From Bacteroidota bacterium (GTDB taxonomy: Bacteria; Bacteroidota; Bacteroidia; Bacteroidales; JAAUTT01), in NCBI GenBank assembly GCA_021779665.1, contig JAJYAG010000030.1, positions 1 to 46,992 of the forward strand: DNA of 46,992 nucleotides. Direction: 5' to 3'. The notes under the pieces were generated by a model. It worked only from the letters and a program-made list of their open reading frames with translations. It was not told the origin of the DNA and made no database searches. Position 1 is the stretch's first letter. Each line of letters starts with the position of its first letter. Made by a program: the position numbers and the translations under genes. This document shows positions 7,793 to 17,204 of this stretch, piece after piece.

Positions 7793-9457
7793 ATGAAAAA
7801 ACTATATATTTTACTTACAATTATCGTCGCAGCATTTACTTCGTGCGAGGAATATCTGGACCGGAATCCACTTGACAGTCCGTCGGATGAAACATTTCTG
7901 CAGAACGAATCGGAGCTGGAAATGGCTGTAACCGGTTGTTATAATTCCCTGTGGTATCATCCGGTAGATAATCTTCCTTTTATGGTTACCCTGGAATGTG
8001 CTTCGGATAACGGCTGGGATCGTAATGGCAGCGCCTTGCAGTCGCTCGGAAAAGGTGTAACAAACTCCGACAACAGCTATACCGGAGGCTTCTGGTCGAG
8101 TTTCTACCGTGGAATTGGCCGTTGCAATTATGTTATCGAAAAAGGAGCTTCGCTTGCCAATAAAATGGATCAGGCAAAATACAATCGCTTAATGGCTGAA
8201 GCACGATTTTTAAGGGCCTATTATTATTCCGTTATTAATGAGCTATTCGGAGGTGTTCCGTTGGTAACAAAACCCATTGAAATTTCGGAATCGCAGATTC
8301 CGCGTTCCACGAAAGAACAGGTTACCGATTTTATAATTACCGAGTTGGATGAAGCTTCAAAATACCTGCTTGATAAAACCGACGCCAAAACAAAGGGGAA
8401 AGTAACAAAAGGAACGGCTCTGGCGCTGAAATCGAGAATTGCGCTTTACAACGGACGCTGGGATGTTGCTGCAAAAGCTGCTCAGGATGTGATGGATCTG
8501 AAGTTGTATTCGTTATACAACAATTATGGCGATCTTTTCCTTTATAAAGGTCAGAATGCTGCCGAAATCATCTGGACTGTCCAATACCAGAAAGGTACCG
8601 CCACCACCAGTATGACGCGCTGCTTTTATTCTCGCATGGCACTGGGACATTCAAACAAAATTCCGGTTCAGTCACTTGTAGATTCATACGAGATTACCGA
8701 CGGGCTGGCTATTGACAAATCGCCACTTTTTGATCCTGCAAAACCTTTTGCAAATCGCGACCCGCGGCTTGGTTTTACGGTTGCGTTGCCCCAGTCTTTG
8801 TTTATCAATTATATATTCGATACCAACAAGGACAGCTTAAAAACCTGGGATTACAGCACCAATCCTCCGAAAAGGATTACCAATACCGAAGCTACACATG
8901 CGTATGCAACTTTTTCGGGTTATCTCTGGAGAAAATATGCCGATATCGCCGACAAAGACGACCGTGACAACTGCGAAATCGACTTTATCCTGTTCCGTTA
9001 TGCAGAAGTATTGTTGAATTATGCCGAAGCCAAAATCGAAGCCAACCAGATTGACCAGTCGGTTTACGACGCCATCAATGCTGTGCGTACCCGTCCTTCG
9101 GTTAATATGCCTCCCATTACAACCGGTAAAACGCAGGCTGAAATGCGTTCCATCATCCGCAAGGAACGCAAATATGAATTATCGGGAGAAGGGTTCCGCC
9201 TGTTCGACATCCGCCGCTGGAAAATTGCCGATCAGGTGATGACGGGCGACCTTTTGGGAAGGGTTCCCAACGGATACCTTGCAAATGCCCCGGCTATCGA
9301 TTCAAACGGATCACCCAATTACTCGAATGTAACTAACAGAAGTAAAATGAGAGTAATTGAAGTGCGGTTATTCGATAAGGATAAAGATTACCTGTGGCCA
9401 ATCCCACGACTGGAAACTGAGGTAAACAAAGCATTGGAACAAAATCCAAAGTATTAA
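7793..9457 (+). CDS. SusD/RagB-family outer-membrane lipoprotein (PUL 1)
   Basis: This 554-residue surface glycan-binding lipoprotein has a lipoprotein signal peptide ending at Cys18 (AAFTSC). It is followed by the usual EEYLDRNPLDSPSDETF start of SusD and the tetratricopeptide-like helices (MAEARFLRAYYYSVINELFGGVPLV). The C-terminal RagB/SusD signature reads RYAEVLLNYAEAKIEAN and RKERKYELSGEGFRLFDIRRW. The protein should cap the SusC barrel and deliver oligosaccharide to it. It starts 12 bases after the broken susC, in the same operon. If the IS prevents transcription through susC, this gene is probably silenced too unless it has its own promoter. Confidence 0.95.
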   Translation: MKKLYILLTIIVAAFTSCEEYLDRNPLDSPSDETFLQNESELEMAVTGCYNSLWYHPVDNLPFMVTLECASDNGWDRNGSALQSLGKGVTNSDNSYTGGFWSSFYRGIGRCNYVIEKGASLANKMDQAKYNRLMAEARFLRAYYYSVINELFGGVPLVTKPIEISESQIPRSTKEQVTDFIITELDEASKYLLDKTDAKTKGKVTKGTALALKSRIALYNGRWDVAAKAAQDVMDLKLYSLYNNYGDLFLYKGQNAAEIIWTVQYQKGTATTSMTRCFYSRMALGHSNKIPVQSLVDSYEITDGLAIDKSPLFDPAKPFANRDPRLGFTVALPQSLFINYIFDTNKDSLKTWDYSTNPPKRITNTEATHAYATFSGYLWRKYADIADKDDRDNCEIDFILFRYAEVLLNYAEAKIEANQIDQSVYDAINAVRTRPSVNMPPITTGKTQAEMRSIIRKERKYELSGEGFRLFDIRRWKIADQVMTGDLLGRVPNGYLANAPAIDSNGSPNYSNVTNRSKMRVIEVRLFDKDKDYLWPIPRLETEVNKALEQNPKY

Positions 9458-9487
9458 CATAACCTGTATTTTTAAACCTATGTGCAA

Positions 9488-9547
9488 CTGTGCTTCTCTG
9501 TGGTTCCTGATGTATCAGCTTACGCAGGAACTGCAAAGAAGGCACAG
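9488..9547. repeat. Long imperfect palindrome, copy 1 (CTGTGC...GCACAG)
   Basis: The left arm CTGTGCTTCTCTGTGGTTCC pairs imperfectly with a right arm whose reverse complement reads CTGTGCCTTCTTTGCAGTTCC. The same family occurs at 29936-29995. Both copies lie just after the stop of a PUL gene. There is no T-run after this copy, so it is not a classical terminator. Confidence 0.6.
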
Positions 9548-9638
9548 CAGCCATAGAGAGTAAGACCAGAAAGCTATCGCTGGTAATTTTAACAATTTCT
9601 CCTTATATTGAACATTTAAAACCTTAGTGCTAACTATT

Positions 9639-11609
9639 ATGAAGAAAATTTTACTTGCTATCCTTGCTGCCAGCATCAGCATTTTCTGGGTTGTCCCGGA
9701 AAAGAAGCAACAATACGACATTTGTATTTATGGCGGAACATCAGCAGGAGTAATCGCAGCTTATTCGGCTGCCAAACTTGGTAAAACAGTTATTCTTGTG
9801 GTTCCCGATGGCCATATCGGGGGATTATCAACAGGAGGACTTGGTCAAACCGATATTGGCAATAAAAACGCGATTACCGGCCTGGCACGCGATTTCTACC
9901 GTCGCCTCGGAACTTATTATGGCCGCTTGGAAGCCTGGCAATTCGAGCCTAAAGCTGCTTCCAGAATTTTTAACGATTATATCAATGAAGCTAAATTCCC
10001 CATCATATTAAATCAGCGCCTCAAAAGCGTATCGAAAGAAGGTGCGCTTATTAAAACCATTACCCTCGAAGATGTCATTAACCCATCAGGAAAAACGCAG
10101 TCCGTTTCCGCTAAAATATTTATGGACTGCACCTACGAAGGCGACCTGATGGCTCAGGCCAAAGTATCGTACACTGTGGGTCGCGAAGCCAATTCTCAAT
10201 ACGGCGAAACCTATAACGGGGTACAATTGATGAAAGGTCACCAGTTCCCCGACGGTATCGACCCTTACGTTACTCCCGGTGATCCTACCAGCGGATTACT
10301 ATGGGGCATTTCAAACGAAACCCTTGCTCCGCAGGGCAGCGGCGATAAAAAAGTGCAGGCTTATAACTACCGGATTTGTCTCACCAATGATCCGGCAAAC
10401 CTAATGCCCATCACTCGACCTGCAAATTACGACTCCTCCCGTTACGAGCTGATGTTAAGGTTGATGCAGCATACCGGCAAAACCACACTGAACGACTATT
10501 TTATCTGGAGCCTGATGCCGAACCATAAAACCGATATCAACAACCGCAATGGTTTTTCCACTGATATGATCGGCATGAACTGGGATTACCCCGAAGCTTC
10601 GTACGATCAGCGCAAAAAGATTATCAATGCTCACACGGACTACACCAAAGGCATGCTCTATTTTGTGGGCCACGATCCACGCGTCCCGGAATCATTACGC
10701 AACGAAATGCTGAAATGGGGGTACCCGAAAGATGAATATACAAAAACAGGCAACTTCTCACCGCAGCTCTATATTCGCGAAGCCCGCCGCATGATTGGCG
10801 AATATGTAATGACTGAACATAACTGCACCGGCAAGGAAGTTGTTACCGATATGGCCGGAATGGCCGCATACACAATGGATTCACACAATATTCAGCGTGT
10901 TGTTGTAAATGGCATGGTGAAAAACGAAGGTAACGTCGAAATAGGAGGTTTCCCGCCATACCCGGTTTCGTACAGGTCTATTATACCAAAAAGAGCCGAG
11001 TGCCAGAACCTTTTTGTACCGGTATGCCTATCGGCAACGCATATTGCTTATGGCTCCATCCGTATGGAACCTGTTTTTATGGTATTGGCACAAACATCGG
11101 CAGTTGCTGCGGCAGAAGCCATCAATACCAACAAGGCTGTTCAGGATGTTGATATAAAAAAGATTCAGACAAAACTTACCGGGGACCCGCTGCTGAATGG
11201 TTCCATTGCCGATATCATCATCGACGATGCCGATTCCACAATGATTACTAAAAGCGGGAACTTTGTTAAAAAGAGCTCATGGATGGGACAGTATGGAGCA
11301 ACTTACCTGGTGGCAGAAAATGCCGACGAAAATACAAAGCTCACTTACAACCCTGCTATTAAAAAAGCTTCGTCGTACGAGGTTTACTTTTATTGTCCGG
11401 GTAATACCAAAGGCGGAAGGGTGAAAATTGAAATCAACGATGGCACAAAGAGCCAAACAGCTCAGGTCGATCCGATGCAGTTCCATGGAGAATTTGCTTT
11501 GGTGGGAAGCTATAATTTTAAACCGGGAAAAGTAAAAATTACAGTTTCGTCAGCCGATAAAAACGGACCTTTGGTGGTGGATGCTATATTGGTGAAGGCG
11601 AAGAAATAG
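9639..11609 (+). CDS. Secreted FAD-dependent oxidoreductase with golvesin-like C-terminal domain
   Basis: The protein has 656 residues from the ATG at 9639; a GTG four codons earlier is less likely. A signal peptide (residues 1-23) is followed directly by a Rossmann dinucleotide site (YDICIYGGTSAGVIAAYSAAKLGK) and the family phrase HIGGLSTGGLGQTD. Later conserved blocks are YIREARRMIGEYVMTEHNC, PYPVSYRSIIPK and AYGSIRMEPVFMVLAQTSA, typical of the FAD_oxidored (PF12831) family. From about residue 525 a beta-sandwich resembling the golvesin/Xly-type domain follows (YEVYFYCPGNTKGGRVKIEI); proteins of this kind are often mislabelled xanthan lyase. The reaction is unknown to me. Its place in a PUL next to fucosidase genes suggests oxidation of a sugar or glycan substituent in the periplasm. 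A second paralogue follows 133 bases downstream. Confidence 0.85.
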   Translation: MKKILLAILAASISIFWVVPEKKQQYDICIYGGTSAGVIAAYSAAKLGKTVILVVPDGHIGGLSTGGLGQTDIGNKNAITGLARDFYRRLGTYYGRLEAWQFEPKAASRIFNDYINEAKFPIILNQRLKSVSKEGALIKTITLEDVINPSGKTQSVSAKIFMDCTYEGDLMAQAKVSYTVGREANSQYGETYNGVQLMKGHQFPDGIDPYVTPGDPTSGLLWGISNETLAPQGSGDKKVQAYNYRICLTNDPANLMPITRPANYDSSRYELMLRLMQHTGKTTLNDYFIWSLMPNHKTDINNRNGFSTDMIGMNWDYPEASYDQRKKIINAHTDYTKGMLYFVGHDPRVPESLRNEMLKWGYPKDEYTKTGNFSPQLYIREARRMIGEYVMTEHNCTGKEVVTDMAGMAAYTMDSHNIQRVVVNGMVKNEGNVEIGGFPPYPVSYRSIIPKRAECQNLFVPVCLSATHIAYGSIRMEPVFMVLAQTSAVAAAEAINTNKAVQDVDIKKIQTKLTGDPLLNGSIADIIIDDADSTMITKSGNFVKKSSWMGQYGATYLVAENADENTKLTYNPAIKKASSYEVYFYCPGNTKGGRVKIEINDGTKSQTAQVDPMQFHGEFALVGSYNFKPGKVKITVSSADKNGPLVVDAILVKAKK

Positions 11610-11625
11610 GAGGCCTCACCCCCGG

Positions 11626-11707
11626 CCCCTCTCCCATGGGAGAGGGGAGATGCTTCGAACCGCCCCTATTAAAAATATAGCTGTTCCCTCTCCTTTTGAG
11701 GAGAGGG
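11626..11707. repeat. Pair of CCTCTCC/GGAGAGG palindromes between the two FAD genes
   Basis: Positions 11626-11647 form a perfect 22-base palindrome (CCCCTCTCCCATGG and its complement). Positions 11686-11707 form an eight-base stem CCCTCTCC with a TTTTGA loop. The same arm sequence recurs at 42208-42226, so this is a dispersed repeat. It could fold in RNA between the two coding regions and affect relative expression. Confidence 0.65.
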
Positions 11708-11742
11708 TTAAGGTAAGGTGTTAAATTATAAACCATTAACTT

Positions 11743-13590
11743 ATGATCAAAAGATTTTTTTTCATCACACTGCTCCTTTTAACATGCAACTGGATGCAGG
11801 CTCAATACGACATCGTTATCGTCGGGGGCACGCCCGGCGGAATTATGACCGCAATTTCGGCCGCACGTCTTGGGAAAACATCGGTCATCCTGGAACGCAC
11901 CAGCCATATCGGCGGTCTTCCGGCAAACGGCCTCGGAGCAACCGACATAGCCACCCGTGGGGCTACAACAGGATTATTCCTGGAGTTTATAGAACGGAAT
12001 AAAAATTACTACATCTCCAAATATGGCGCAAACTCGCAACAGGTAAAAGACTGCAGCGATGGGTACCACTTTGAAGCTTCGGTAGCCGAAATGAACTTCG
12101 AACAAATGCTCGCTGAACATAAGGATAAGATCAGGGTGCTTAAAATGCGTCAGTTTGATGCAGAGCCAGCGAATATAGAAATGAGAGATGATAAAATTTT
12201 TTCGATTAAAATTCTCAACCGGCAGGATTCCAAGACAGAAATCTTTACAGGTAAAATCTTTATCGATGCCACTTATGAAGGTGATCTGGCTGCTGCCGCC
12301 AAGGTGCCTTTCTTTACCGGACGCGAAGGCAAAGAACTTTATAACGAACCCGGTGCCGGCCGTGTTTATAAATATTGGGGCGGGCCCGAGGGACCGGGCT
12401 CTACGTTCCAGGGAGACAATGCCGTGCAGGCTTATAATTACAGATTGTGCCTTACCAATAATGCTGCTAACCGCGTGCCTGTAAAGAAACCTTTAACATT
12501 CAACCGGAACGATTATGTTTCGATGATTAACGATGTGTGGACCGGAAACCATACAGGTGTTGAAATGCTGAAAGTAACCCCGGCTATGATGGAAGAGAAC
12601 CGAAAAACCCTTCAAAAAGGAGGCACAACCATTATCCCTGGCGACAAATGGGGTATTGCCAAAATAACCAATATGGTAACCCTGCCCAATGGCAAAACCG
12701 ATGCTAATAACCAGCATCAGTCGTTCCTCTCGACCGATTTGCCTGAGGAAAACTGGCCCTGGCCAACATCCGGTTGGGATTGGCGCGATAAATATGCTCA
12801 GAGGCTGAAAGATTATACCTTAGGATTAATCTGGTTTGTCCAGAATGATAAGGAGCTGCCTGAGCAATTCCGCAAAGCTGCCCTGGAATGGGGTTTCGCG
12901 AAAGATGAATATACCGATAACGACAACTTTCCGCGTCAGGTGTATGTCAGAGAGGGCCGTCGGTTCGACGGGCAATATTTCTTCACCGCCAACGATGCTG
13001 TTCCGGTTACACCGGGAAGTCGCCCGCCGCTGCATAGCAACAGCATCACAGCCAGTCATTACGCGCTCGACTCGCATGCTGTGCGCAAACGCGAGGAAGG
13101 ACGTGTACATCTGGATGGTTTTTTGAGCTACCCGTCAGCAGTTTATACAGTTCCGTTCGGAGTGATGGTCCCTAAACAAATAGATAATCTGTTATTCCCG
13201 GTACCCGTTTCGGGAAGTCATATCGGCTTTTCGACCCTCCGTATGGAACCATGCTGGATGGCTCTGGGACAAGCTGCAGGTGTGGCTTCGTCGCTTGCAA
13301 TTGACAATCAGGTAAAAGTACGCAACGTTCCGGTACAGGAAATGCAAAAGGTGCTGCTGGAACAGAAAGCAACACTTTTCTATTTGAAAGATGTGAAACC
13401 ATCCGATCCCGACTTTGTCATGACCCAGGAAATGGGATTAAGAGGCTATCTGCCGGAGTGGACAGCAAATCTGGACCAACCGGCTGACAAACAGACCCTC
13501 GAATTCTGGAGTAAACTTTCAGGAAAGTCTCTGCCTTATGAAGCTGGAAAAACATCCCGGAGAGAAGTGCTGAAATTTCTTTATAAATAA
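11743..13590 (+). CDS. Secreted FAD-dependent oxidoreductase, second paralogue
   Basis: This 615-residue protein has a clear signal peptide ending WMQA at residue 20. The FAD site follows at once (YDIVIVGGTPGGIMTAISAARLGK), then HIGGLPANGLGATD and later VREGRRFDGQYFFTAND and GFSTLRMEPCWMALGQAAG. These blocks place it in the same FAD_oxidored family as the upstream gene. It differs clearly in the middle, with a long NDVWTGN/WPWPTSGWDWRDKY section, and it lacks the golvesin-like C-terminal domain. The two are thus diverged paralogues rather than a recent duplication. It is separated from the next gene by a terminator-like hairpin at 13609. Reaction and substrate are not known to me; a role in modifying the PUL glycan is inferred from context. 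Confidence 0.85.
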   Translation: MIKRFFFITLLLLTCNWMQAQYDIVIVGGTPGGIMTAISAARLGKTSVILERTSHIGGLPANGLGATDIATRGATTGLFLEFIERNKNYYISKYGANSQQVKDCSDGYHFEASVAEMNFEQMLAEHKDKIRVLKMRQFDAEPANIEMRDDKIFSIKILNRQDSKTEIFTGKIFIDATYEGDLAAAAKVPFFTGREGKELYNEPGAGRVYKYWGGPEGPGSTFQGDNAVQAYNYRLCLTNNAANRVPVKKPLTFNRNDYVSMINDVWTGNHTGVEMLKVTPAMMEENRKTLQKGGTTIIPGDKWGIAKITNMVTLPNGKTDANNQHQSFLSTDLPEENWPWPTSGWDWRDKYAQRLKDYTLGLIWFVQNDKELPEQFRKAALEWGFAKDEYTDNDNFPRQVYVREGRRFDGQYFFTANDAVPVTPGSRPPLHSNSITASHYALDSHAVRKREEGRVHLDGFLSYPSAVYTVPFGVMVPKQIDNLLFPVPVSGSHIGFSTLRMEPCWMALGQAAGVASSLAIDNQVKVRNVPVQEMQKVLLEQKATLFYLKDVKPSDPDFVMTQEMGLRGYLPEWTANLDQPADKQTLEFWSKLSGKSLPYEAGKTSRREVLKFLYK

Positions 13591-13608
13591 GATAGTAGTA
13601 GTTAGTTT

Positions 13609-13645
13609 AATGACCGTTTGGTAACCATCGCCGGCGGTCATTTTT
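13609..13645 (+). terminator. Terminator-like hairpin after the second FAD gene
   Basis: AATGACCG (13609-13616) pairs with CGGTCATT (13635-13642) and is followed by TTTATT. The 18-base loop contains a further short GCCGGC. It lies 19 bases after the stop codon and 160 bases before the next gene, suggesting that 13803 onward may be a separate unit. Confidence 0.5.
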
Positions 13646-13802
13646 ATTGCTACTCAATGATTACAAGCATCGAAAAAAGGGCCTTACTCTGAGATCGCTA
13701 ACCAATGATGTTTAATTACCTTTATTTTTCATAATTTGCACCTTAAAAGCTGGGGAAAACAGCGAACATTTACATCACAATGGTGGCAAAACATATCTCA
13801 AA

Positions 13803-15788
13803 ATGAAAAATGTACTTTTAACTATCGGGCTTTTTATTTACTCTGCTGCGCTATTCAGCCAAAATTCAAAACGCTGGAATATGTCATCCGATAATTCCAT
13901 TCAATGGTCAGTAAAGCCGGACAAAGCTCACAACGACCACATTGAAATGAGCGGCTTGCAGGTTTCAACCATCGTACGCTATGGCGTGGACAGTGTGGGT
14001 GAACTTAATCTTACAAGAAAAGTTGTATTTCCAATGCTCAGGACGATTCCCAACAATACCCACGCCAGCCTGATCATCAATTTTAAAGATAAAAATGCAC
14101 TGCAGATATTAGCCGGCAATACGGTTCTGAAAGAATTCCCATTCAGTTTCAAACTTAAAGGCAAACTTACCATTGAAAGTAAAACCAATACGGATCTTCA
14201 ACAATCGCGGGTCATATTTCCTTCGGTGAACAAAGCTGCTGCTCTGGAAATTATAACCTTAAGCAACAAAGGTCAGAAACCTGTCGATATAGAAATAAAA
14301 AAGAACAGCACAGCTATTGAGACGGATCCTGCAAAAGGTGTATATGGAAAATATATTATCTCCATGGAAACCAGTAAAACAGGAAAGTTTACAATTGCGC
14401 CCGGAAAAGAATTTTCATTTTCAGTGGTTTATTCAGGCCGAAAGCAATGCGAAGAACCTTATTCTTTTTCAGTGGAATATGAGCTTGCAAAACGTGAGGT
14501 CTTTGTTAATGAAATGTTTCATAACCTCATACTCGAAACCCCTAACGATACCCTCAACCGTGAATTTGCTTTTGCAAAAATCCGCTGTACCGAAAGCATT
14601 TACGATACCAAAGGTGGTCTGATGCATGGTCCGGGTGGCGAAGCTTATTACGCGGCCATATGGGCTAACGATCAGGCCGAATATGCAAACCCTTTCTTTC
14701 CTTTTTTGGGAAATTTGAACGGAAATGAATCAGCCATAAACGCCTACCGGCATTTTGCTCGGTTTATGAACCCGGAGTACAGGCAAATTCCCAGCTCCAT
14801 CATTGCTGAAGGAACTGATATATGGAACGGAGCCGGCGACCGCGGCGATATGGCTATGATCGCATATGGTGCATCCAGGTTTTCGCTTGCAAATGGCAAC
14901 AAAGAAATTGCAGCTGAACTATGGAAACTGATAACCTGGTGCCTGGAATACCTGGAACGCAAAAAGACACCCGAAGGTGTCATTGCTTCAGATAATGACG
15001 AGCTCGAAGGTCGTTTCTATGCAGGCAAAGTTAATCTTTCCACCAATGCGCTTGCTTACAGTGCTTATCTCAGTTCGGCCAACCTGGCCATTGAATTGGG
15101 AGAAAAAGAAACGGCCGATTCTTACCGGAAAAAAGCTGCCGAACTCCGCTTTGCTATCGAAAGATATTTCGGGGCAAATGTTCAGGGGTTCGATACTTAT
15201 AAATATCATAAGGACAATGATAAACTGCGAGCCTGGATTTGCATCCCTTTGGTTATGGGTATTACCGAGCGTAAGGAACAAACCATTAAAGCGCTGTTTT
15301 CCGATTACTTATGGACTACAAACGGGATACTGACCGAATCCGGCAGCACCACATTCTGGGACAGGTCAACCTTATATGCATTCCGTGGTTTGCTTTCGAG
15401 CGGGGCCACCGATGAATGTATGAAATATTTAAATTACTATTCAACCACCCGATTGTTGGGCGAACATGTACCATATCCAGTTGAAGCCTGGCCGGAAGGC
15501 GGTCAGCGCCACCTAGCTGCCGAAAGTGCCTTGTATTGCAGGGTAATCACCGAAGGTTTATTTGGAATAGAACCTGCCGGTTTTAACAAGTTTACTATGA
15601 CACCCTGGATTCCAAAAGATTGGAATTTTATGAAGCTGAAAAACATTCATGCCTTTAACCATAACTTTTCCATTGAAGCAAAAAGAAAAGGAAAAGACAT
15701 TGAAATCAGAATCGAAGGATCGGATAACAAAGTGATAACTAAAACCTGGGATGGGAAAGGCAAAGTTGAAATTAATCTTGAAGGTTAA
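13803..15788 (+). CDS. Secreted six-hairpin (alpha/alpha-barrel) glycosidase-like protein
   Basis: This 661-residue protein has a signal peptide (residues 1-20, ending AALFSQ). Residues 25-250 look like beta-sandwich sequence. From about 255 there is an alpha-helical region typical of (alpha/alpha)6 glycosidases, with GPGGEAYYAAIWANDQAEY, GTDIWNGAGDRGDMAMIAYG, STTFWDRSTLYAFRGLLSSG and VEAWPEGGQRHLAAESALY as conserved-looking blocks. A short beta domain ends it. These features recall alpha-L-rhamnosidase, glycogen-debranching and related clan families, but I cannot place it in a numbered GH family. The acidic residues in ANDQAEY, DRGD and FWDRS are candidates for catalysis. A GH29 fucosidase gene starts 57 bases downstream, so the two are probably co-expressed. 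A secreted glycosidase acting on the PUL 1 glycan is the likely role. Confidence 0.65.
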   Translation: MKNVLLTIGLFIYSAALFSQNSKRWNMSSDNSIQWSVKPDKAHNDHIEMSGLQVSTIVRYGVDSVGELNLTRKVVFPMLRTIPNNTHASLIINFKDKNALQILAGNTVLKEFPFSFKLKGKLTIESKTNTDLQQSRVIFPSVNKAAALEIITLSNKGQKPVDIEIKKNSTAIETDPAKGVYGKYIISMETSKTGKFTIAPGKEFSFSVVYSGRKQCEEPYSFSVEYELAKREVFVNEMFHNLILETPNDTLNREFAFAKIRCTESIYDTKGGLMHGPGGEAYYAAIWANDQAEYANPFFPFLGNLNGNESAINAYRHFARFMNPEYRQIPSSIIAEGTDIWNGAGDRGDMAMIAYGASRFSLANGNKEIAAELWKLITWCLEYLERKKTPEGVIASDNDELEGRFYAGKVNLSTNALAYSAYLSSANLAIELGEKETADSYRKKAAELRFAIERYFGANVQGFDTYKYHKDNDKLRAWICIPLVMGITERKEQTIKALFSDYLWTTNGILTESGSTTFWDRSTLYAFRGLLSSGATDECMKYLNYYSTTRLLGEHVPYPVEAWPEGGQRHLAAESALYCRVITEGLFGIEPAGFNKFTMTPWIPKDWNFMKLKNIHAFNHNFSIEAKRKGKDIEIRIEGSDNKVITKTWDGKGKVEINLEG

Positions 15789-15845
15789 ATTTGATTTTAC
15801 TTTTTGAAACTCAATCACCGGATTTTGCTAAAAACTAATTGAACT

Positions 15846-17174
15846 ATGATAAAAATTAAAGTTGTACTGTGTGCTGTAATGCTCACTCTGCTAAGTAATA
15901 TCACCGCCCAGGAGCTAAAAGGCGACGAACTAAAGTCCATGGAAAAATATGGTGGAATTATGGGCGATAAGGGTGTTATAGCTCCCGGATTAAGACTTTC
16001 AGCTGAACAGATGAAATGGTGGCGCGATGCTAAATTTGGGATGTTTATCCACTGGGGTTTATATTCCATTGAAGGTAAAGGCGAATGGGCTATGTTTAAT
16101 AATAAAATCCCGGCTGAGGAATATGCAAAACTTGCCGATAAATTTAACCCTCAGCATTTTGATGCCAATATCTGGGCCGCAGTGGCCAGGAATGCCGGTA
16201 TGAAATATATGGTATTAACGGCTCGCCATCATGATGGTTTTGCATTATGGAACAGTCCATCGGCTTATTTACATTTTAACAGCTTTGAAACTGCTGCTCA
16301 CCGCGACTTTGTGAAAGAATATACTGCTGCTTGCCGTAAAGCTGGTCTGGCTGTTGGGATTTATTATTCTCCTATGGATTGGCGTTTCCCTGGCTATTTC
16401 AAACCTCTGGAACTTGCGGAAAACGCGGAACGGATGAAAAAGCAGGGTTACGGCCAGGTTGAAGAATTAATGAAGAATTATGGGAAAATAGATATCCTTT
16501 GGTACGATGGAGGATGGCTTGCACATAAAGGTAAAGATGCCGATGCTGCCTGGTTTTGGGAACCTGTGAAATTAAACAGAATGGTACGCAACTATCAGCC
16601 GGGTGTGGTAATTAGTCCCCGTTCAGGATGGGAAGGCGATTTTCAATGCAACGAGGGTGGTGGAAAAATTCATGGTCCAATTATAGATACACCCTGGGAA
16701 AAATGTCTGAATCTCAATCAGTCAAGCTGGGGGTATAACCCGGTTCAGAACCTTATGACCTTGAAAGAGATTATTGTCATGCTGGTTAATACGGTGGACC
16801 GCGGTGGAAATATGTTGCTCAATGTTGGACCCGATGCGGATGGGATAATCCCGGATACACACATAACCCGGCTTAAGGAAGTTGGAGACTGGCTGCAAAA
16901 ATACGGGGAAAGCATTTATGGAACTCAACCGGGACCTTTTCAGCCGGTTGACGATGTATATGGTTCAGTTCAAAAAGACAAACGTGTATATATTCATCTT
17001 CTTAGTATAAAAGATACATTACAGCTTCCTCTAATAGAAAAAAAGATTCTTTCGTGCCGCCAAATGTCGGGTTCACCGTTAAAATTCCGACAGGATAAAA
17101 ACGGCACTATTATTTCGTTGGACGGTATTAAGCCCGATTCTGTTGTAACTACGCTGGTTCTTGAAACTGAATAA
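15846..17174 (+). CDS. GH29 alpha-L-fucosidase (PUL 1)
   Basis: This 442-residue protein has a signal peptide (residues 1-22, ending NITAQ). The GH29 barrel shows KFGMFIHWGLYS (about 63-74), MVLTARHHDGFALW (122-135), AVGIYYSPMDW (169-179) and KIDILWYDGG (214-223). Asp221 in WYDGG matches the catalytic nucleophile of retaining fucosidases. The His pair in RHHDG matches fucose-binding positions. GGNMLLNVGPDADG is another family hallmark. It should remove terminal alpha-L-fucose from oligosaccharides in the periplasm. It lacks a long C-terminal carbohydrate-binding domain. It closes PUL 1, 57 bases after the six-hairpin protein. It differs clearly from the second GH29 at 28564, so the two probably cut different linkages. 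Confidence 0.93.
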   Translation: MIKIKVVLCAVMLTLLSNITAQELKGDELKSMEKYGGIMGDKGVIAPGLRLSAEQMKWWRDAKFGMFIHWGLYSIEGKGEWAMFNNKIPAEEYAKLADKFNPQHFDANIWAAVARNAGMKYMVLTARHHDGFALWNSPSAYLHFNSFETAAHRDFVKEYTAACRKAGLAVGIYYSPMDWRFPGYFKPLELAENAERMKKQGYGQVEELMKNYGKIDILWYDGGWLAHKGKDADAAWFWEPVKLNRMVRNYQPGVVISPRSGWEGDFQCNEGGGKIHGPIIDTPWEKCLNLNQSSWGYNPVQNLMTLKEIIVMLVNTVDRGGNMLLNVGPDADGIIPDTHITRLKEVGDWLQKYGESIYGTQPGPFQPVDDVYGSVQKDKRVYIHLLSIKDTLQLPLIEKKILSCRQMSGSPLKFRQDKNGTIISLDGIKPDSVVTTLVLETE

Positions 17175-17204
17175 CAGATAATTGAGCACAATGCTCCCGG
17201 TAAT

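Noticed and set aside
9639-11609. Xanthan lyase annotation for the first FAD protein
   Set aside because: The resemblance is to a C-terminal beta domain only; the main body is an FAD-binding oxidoreductase.
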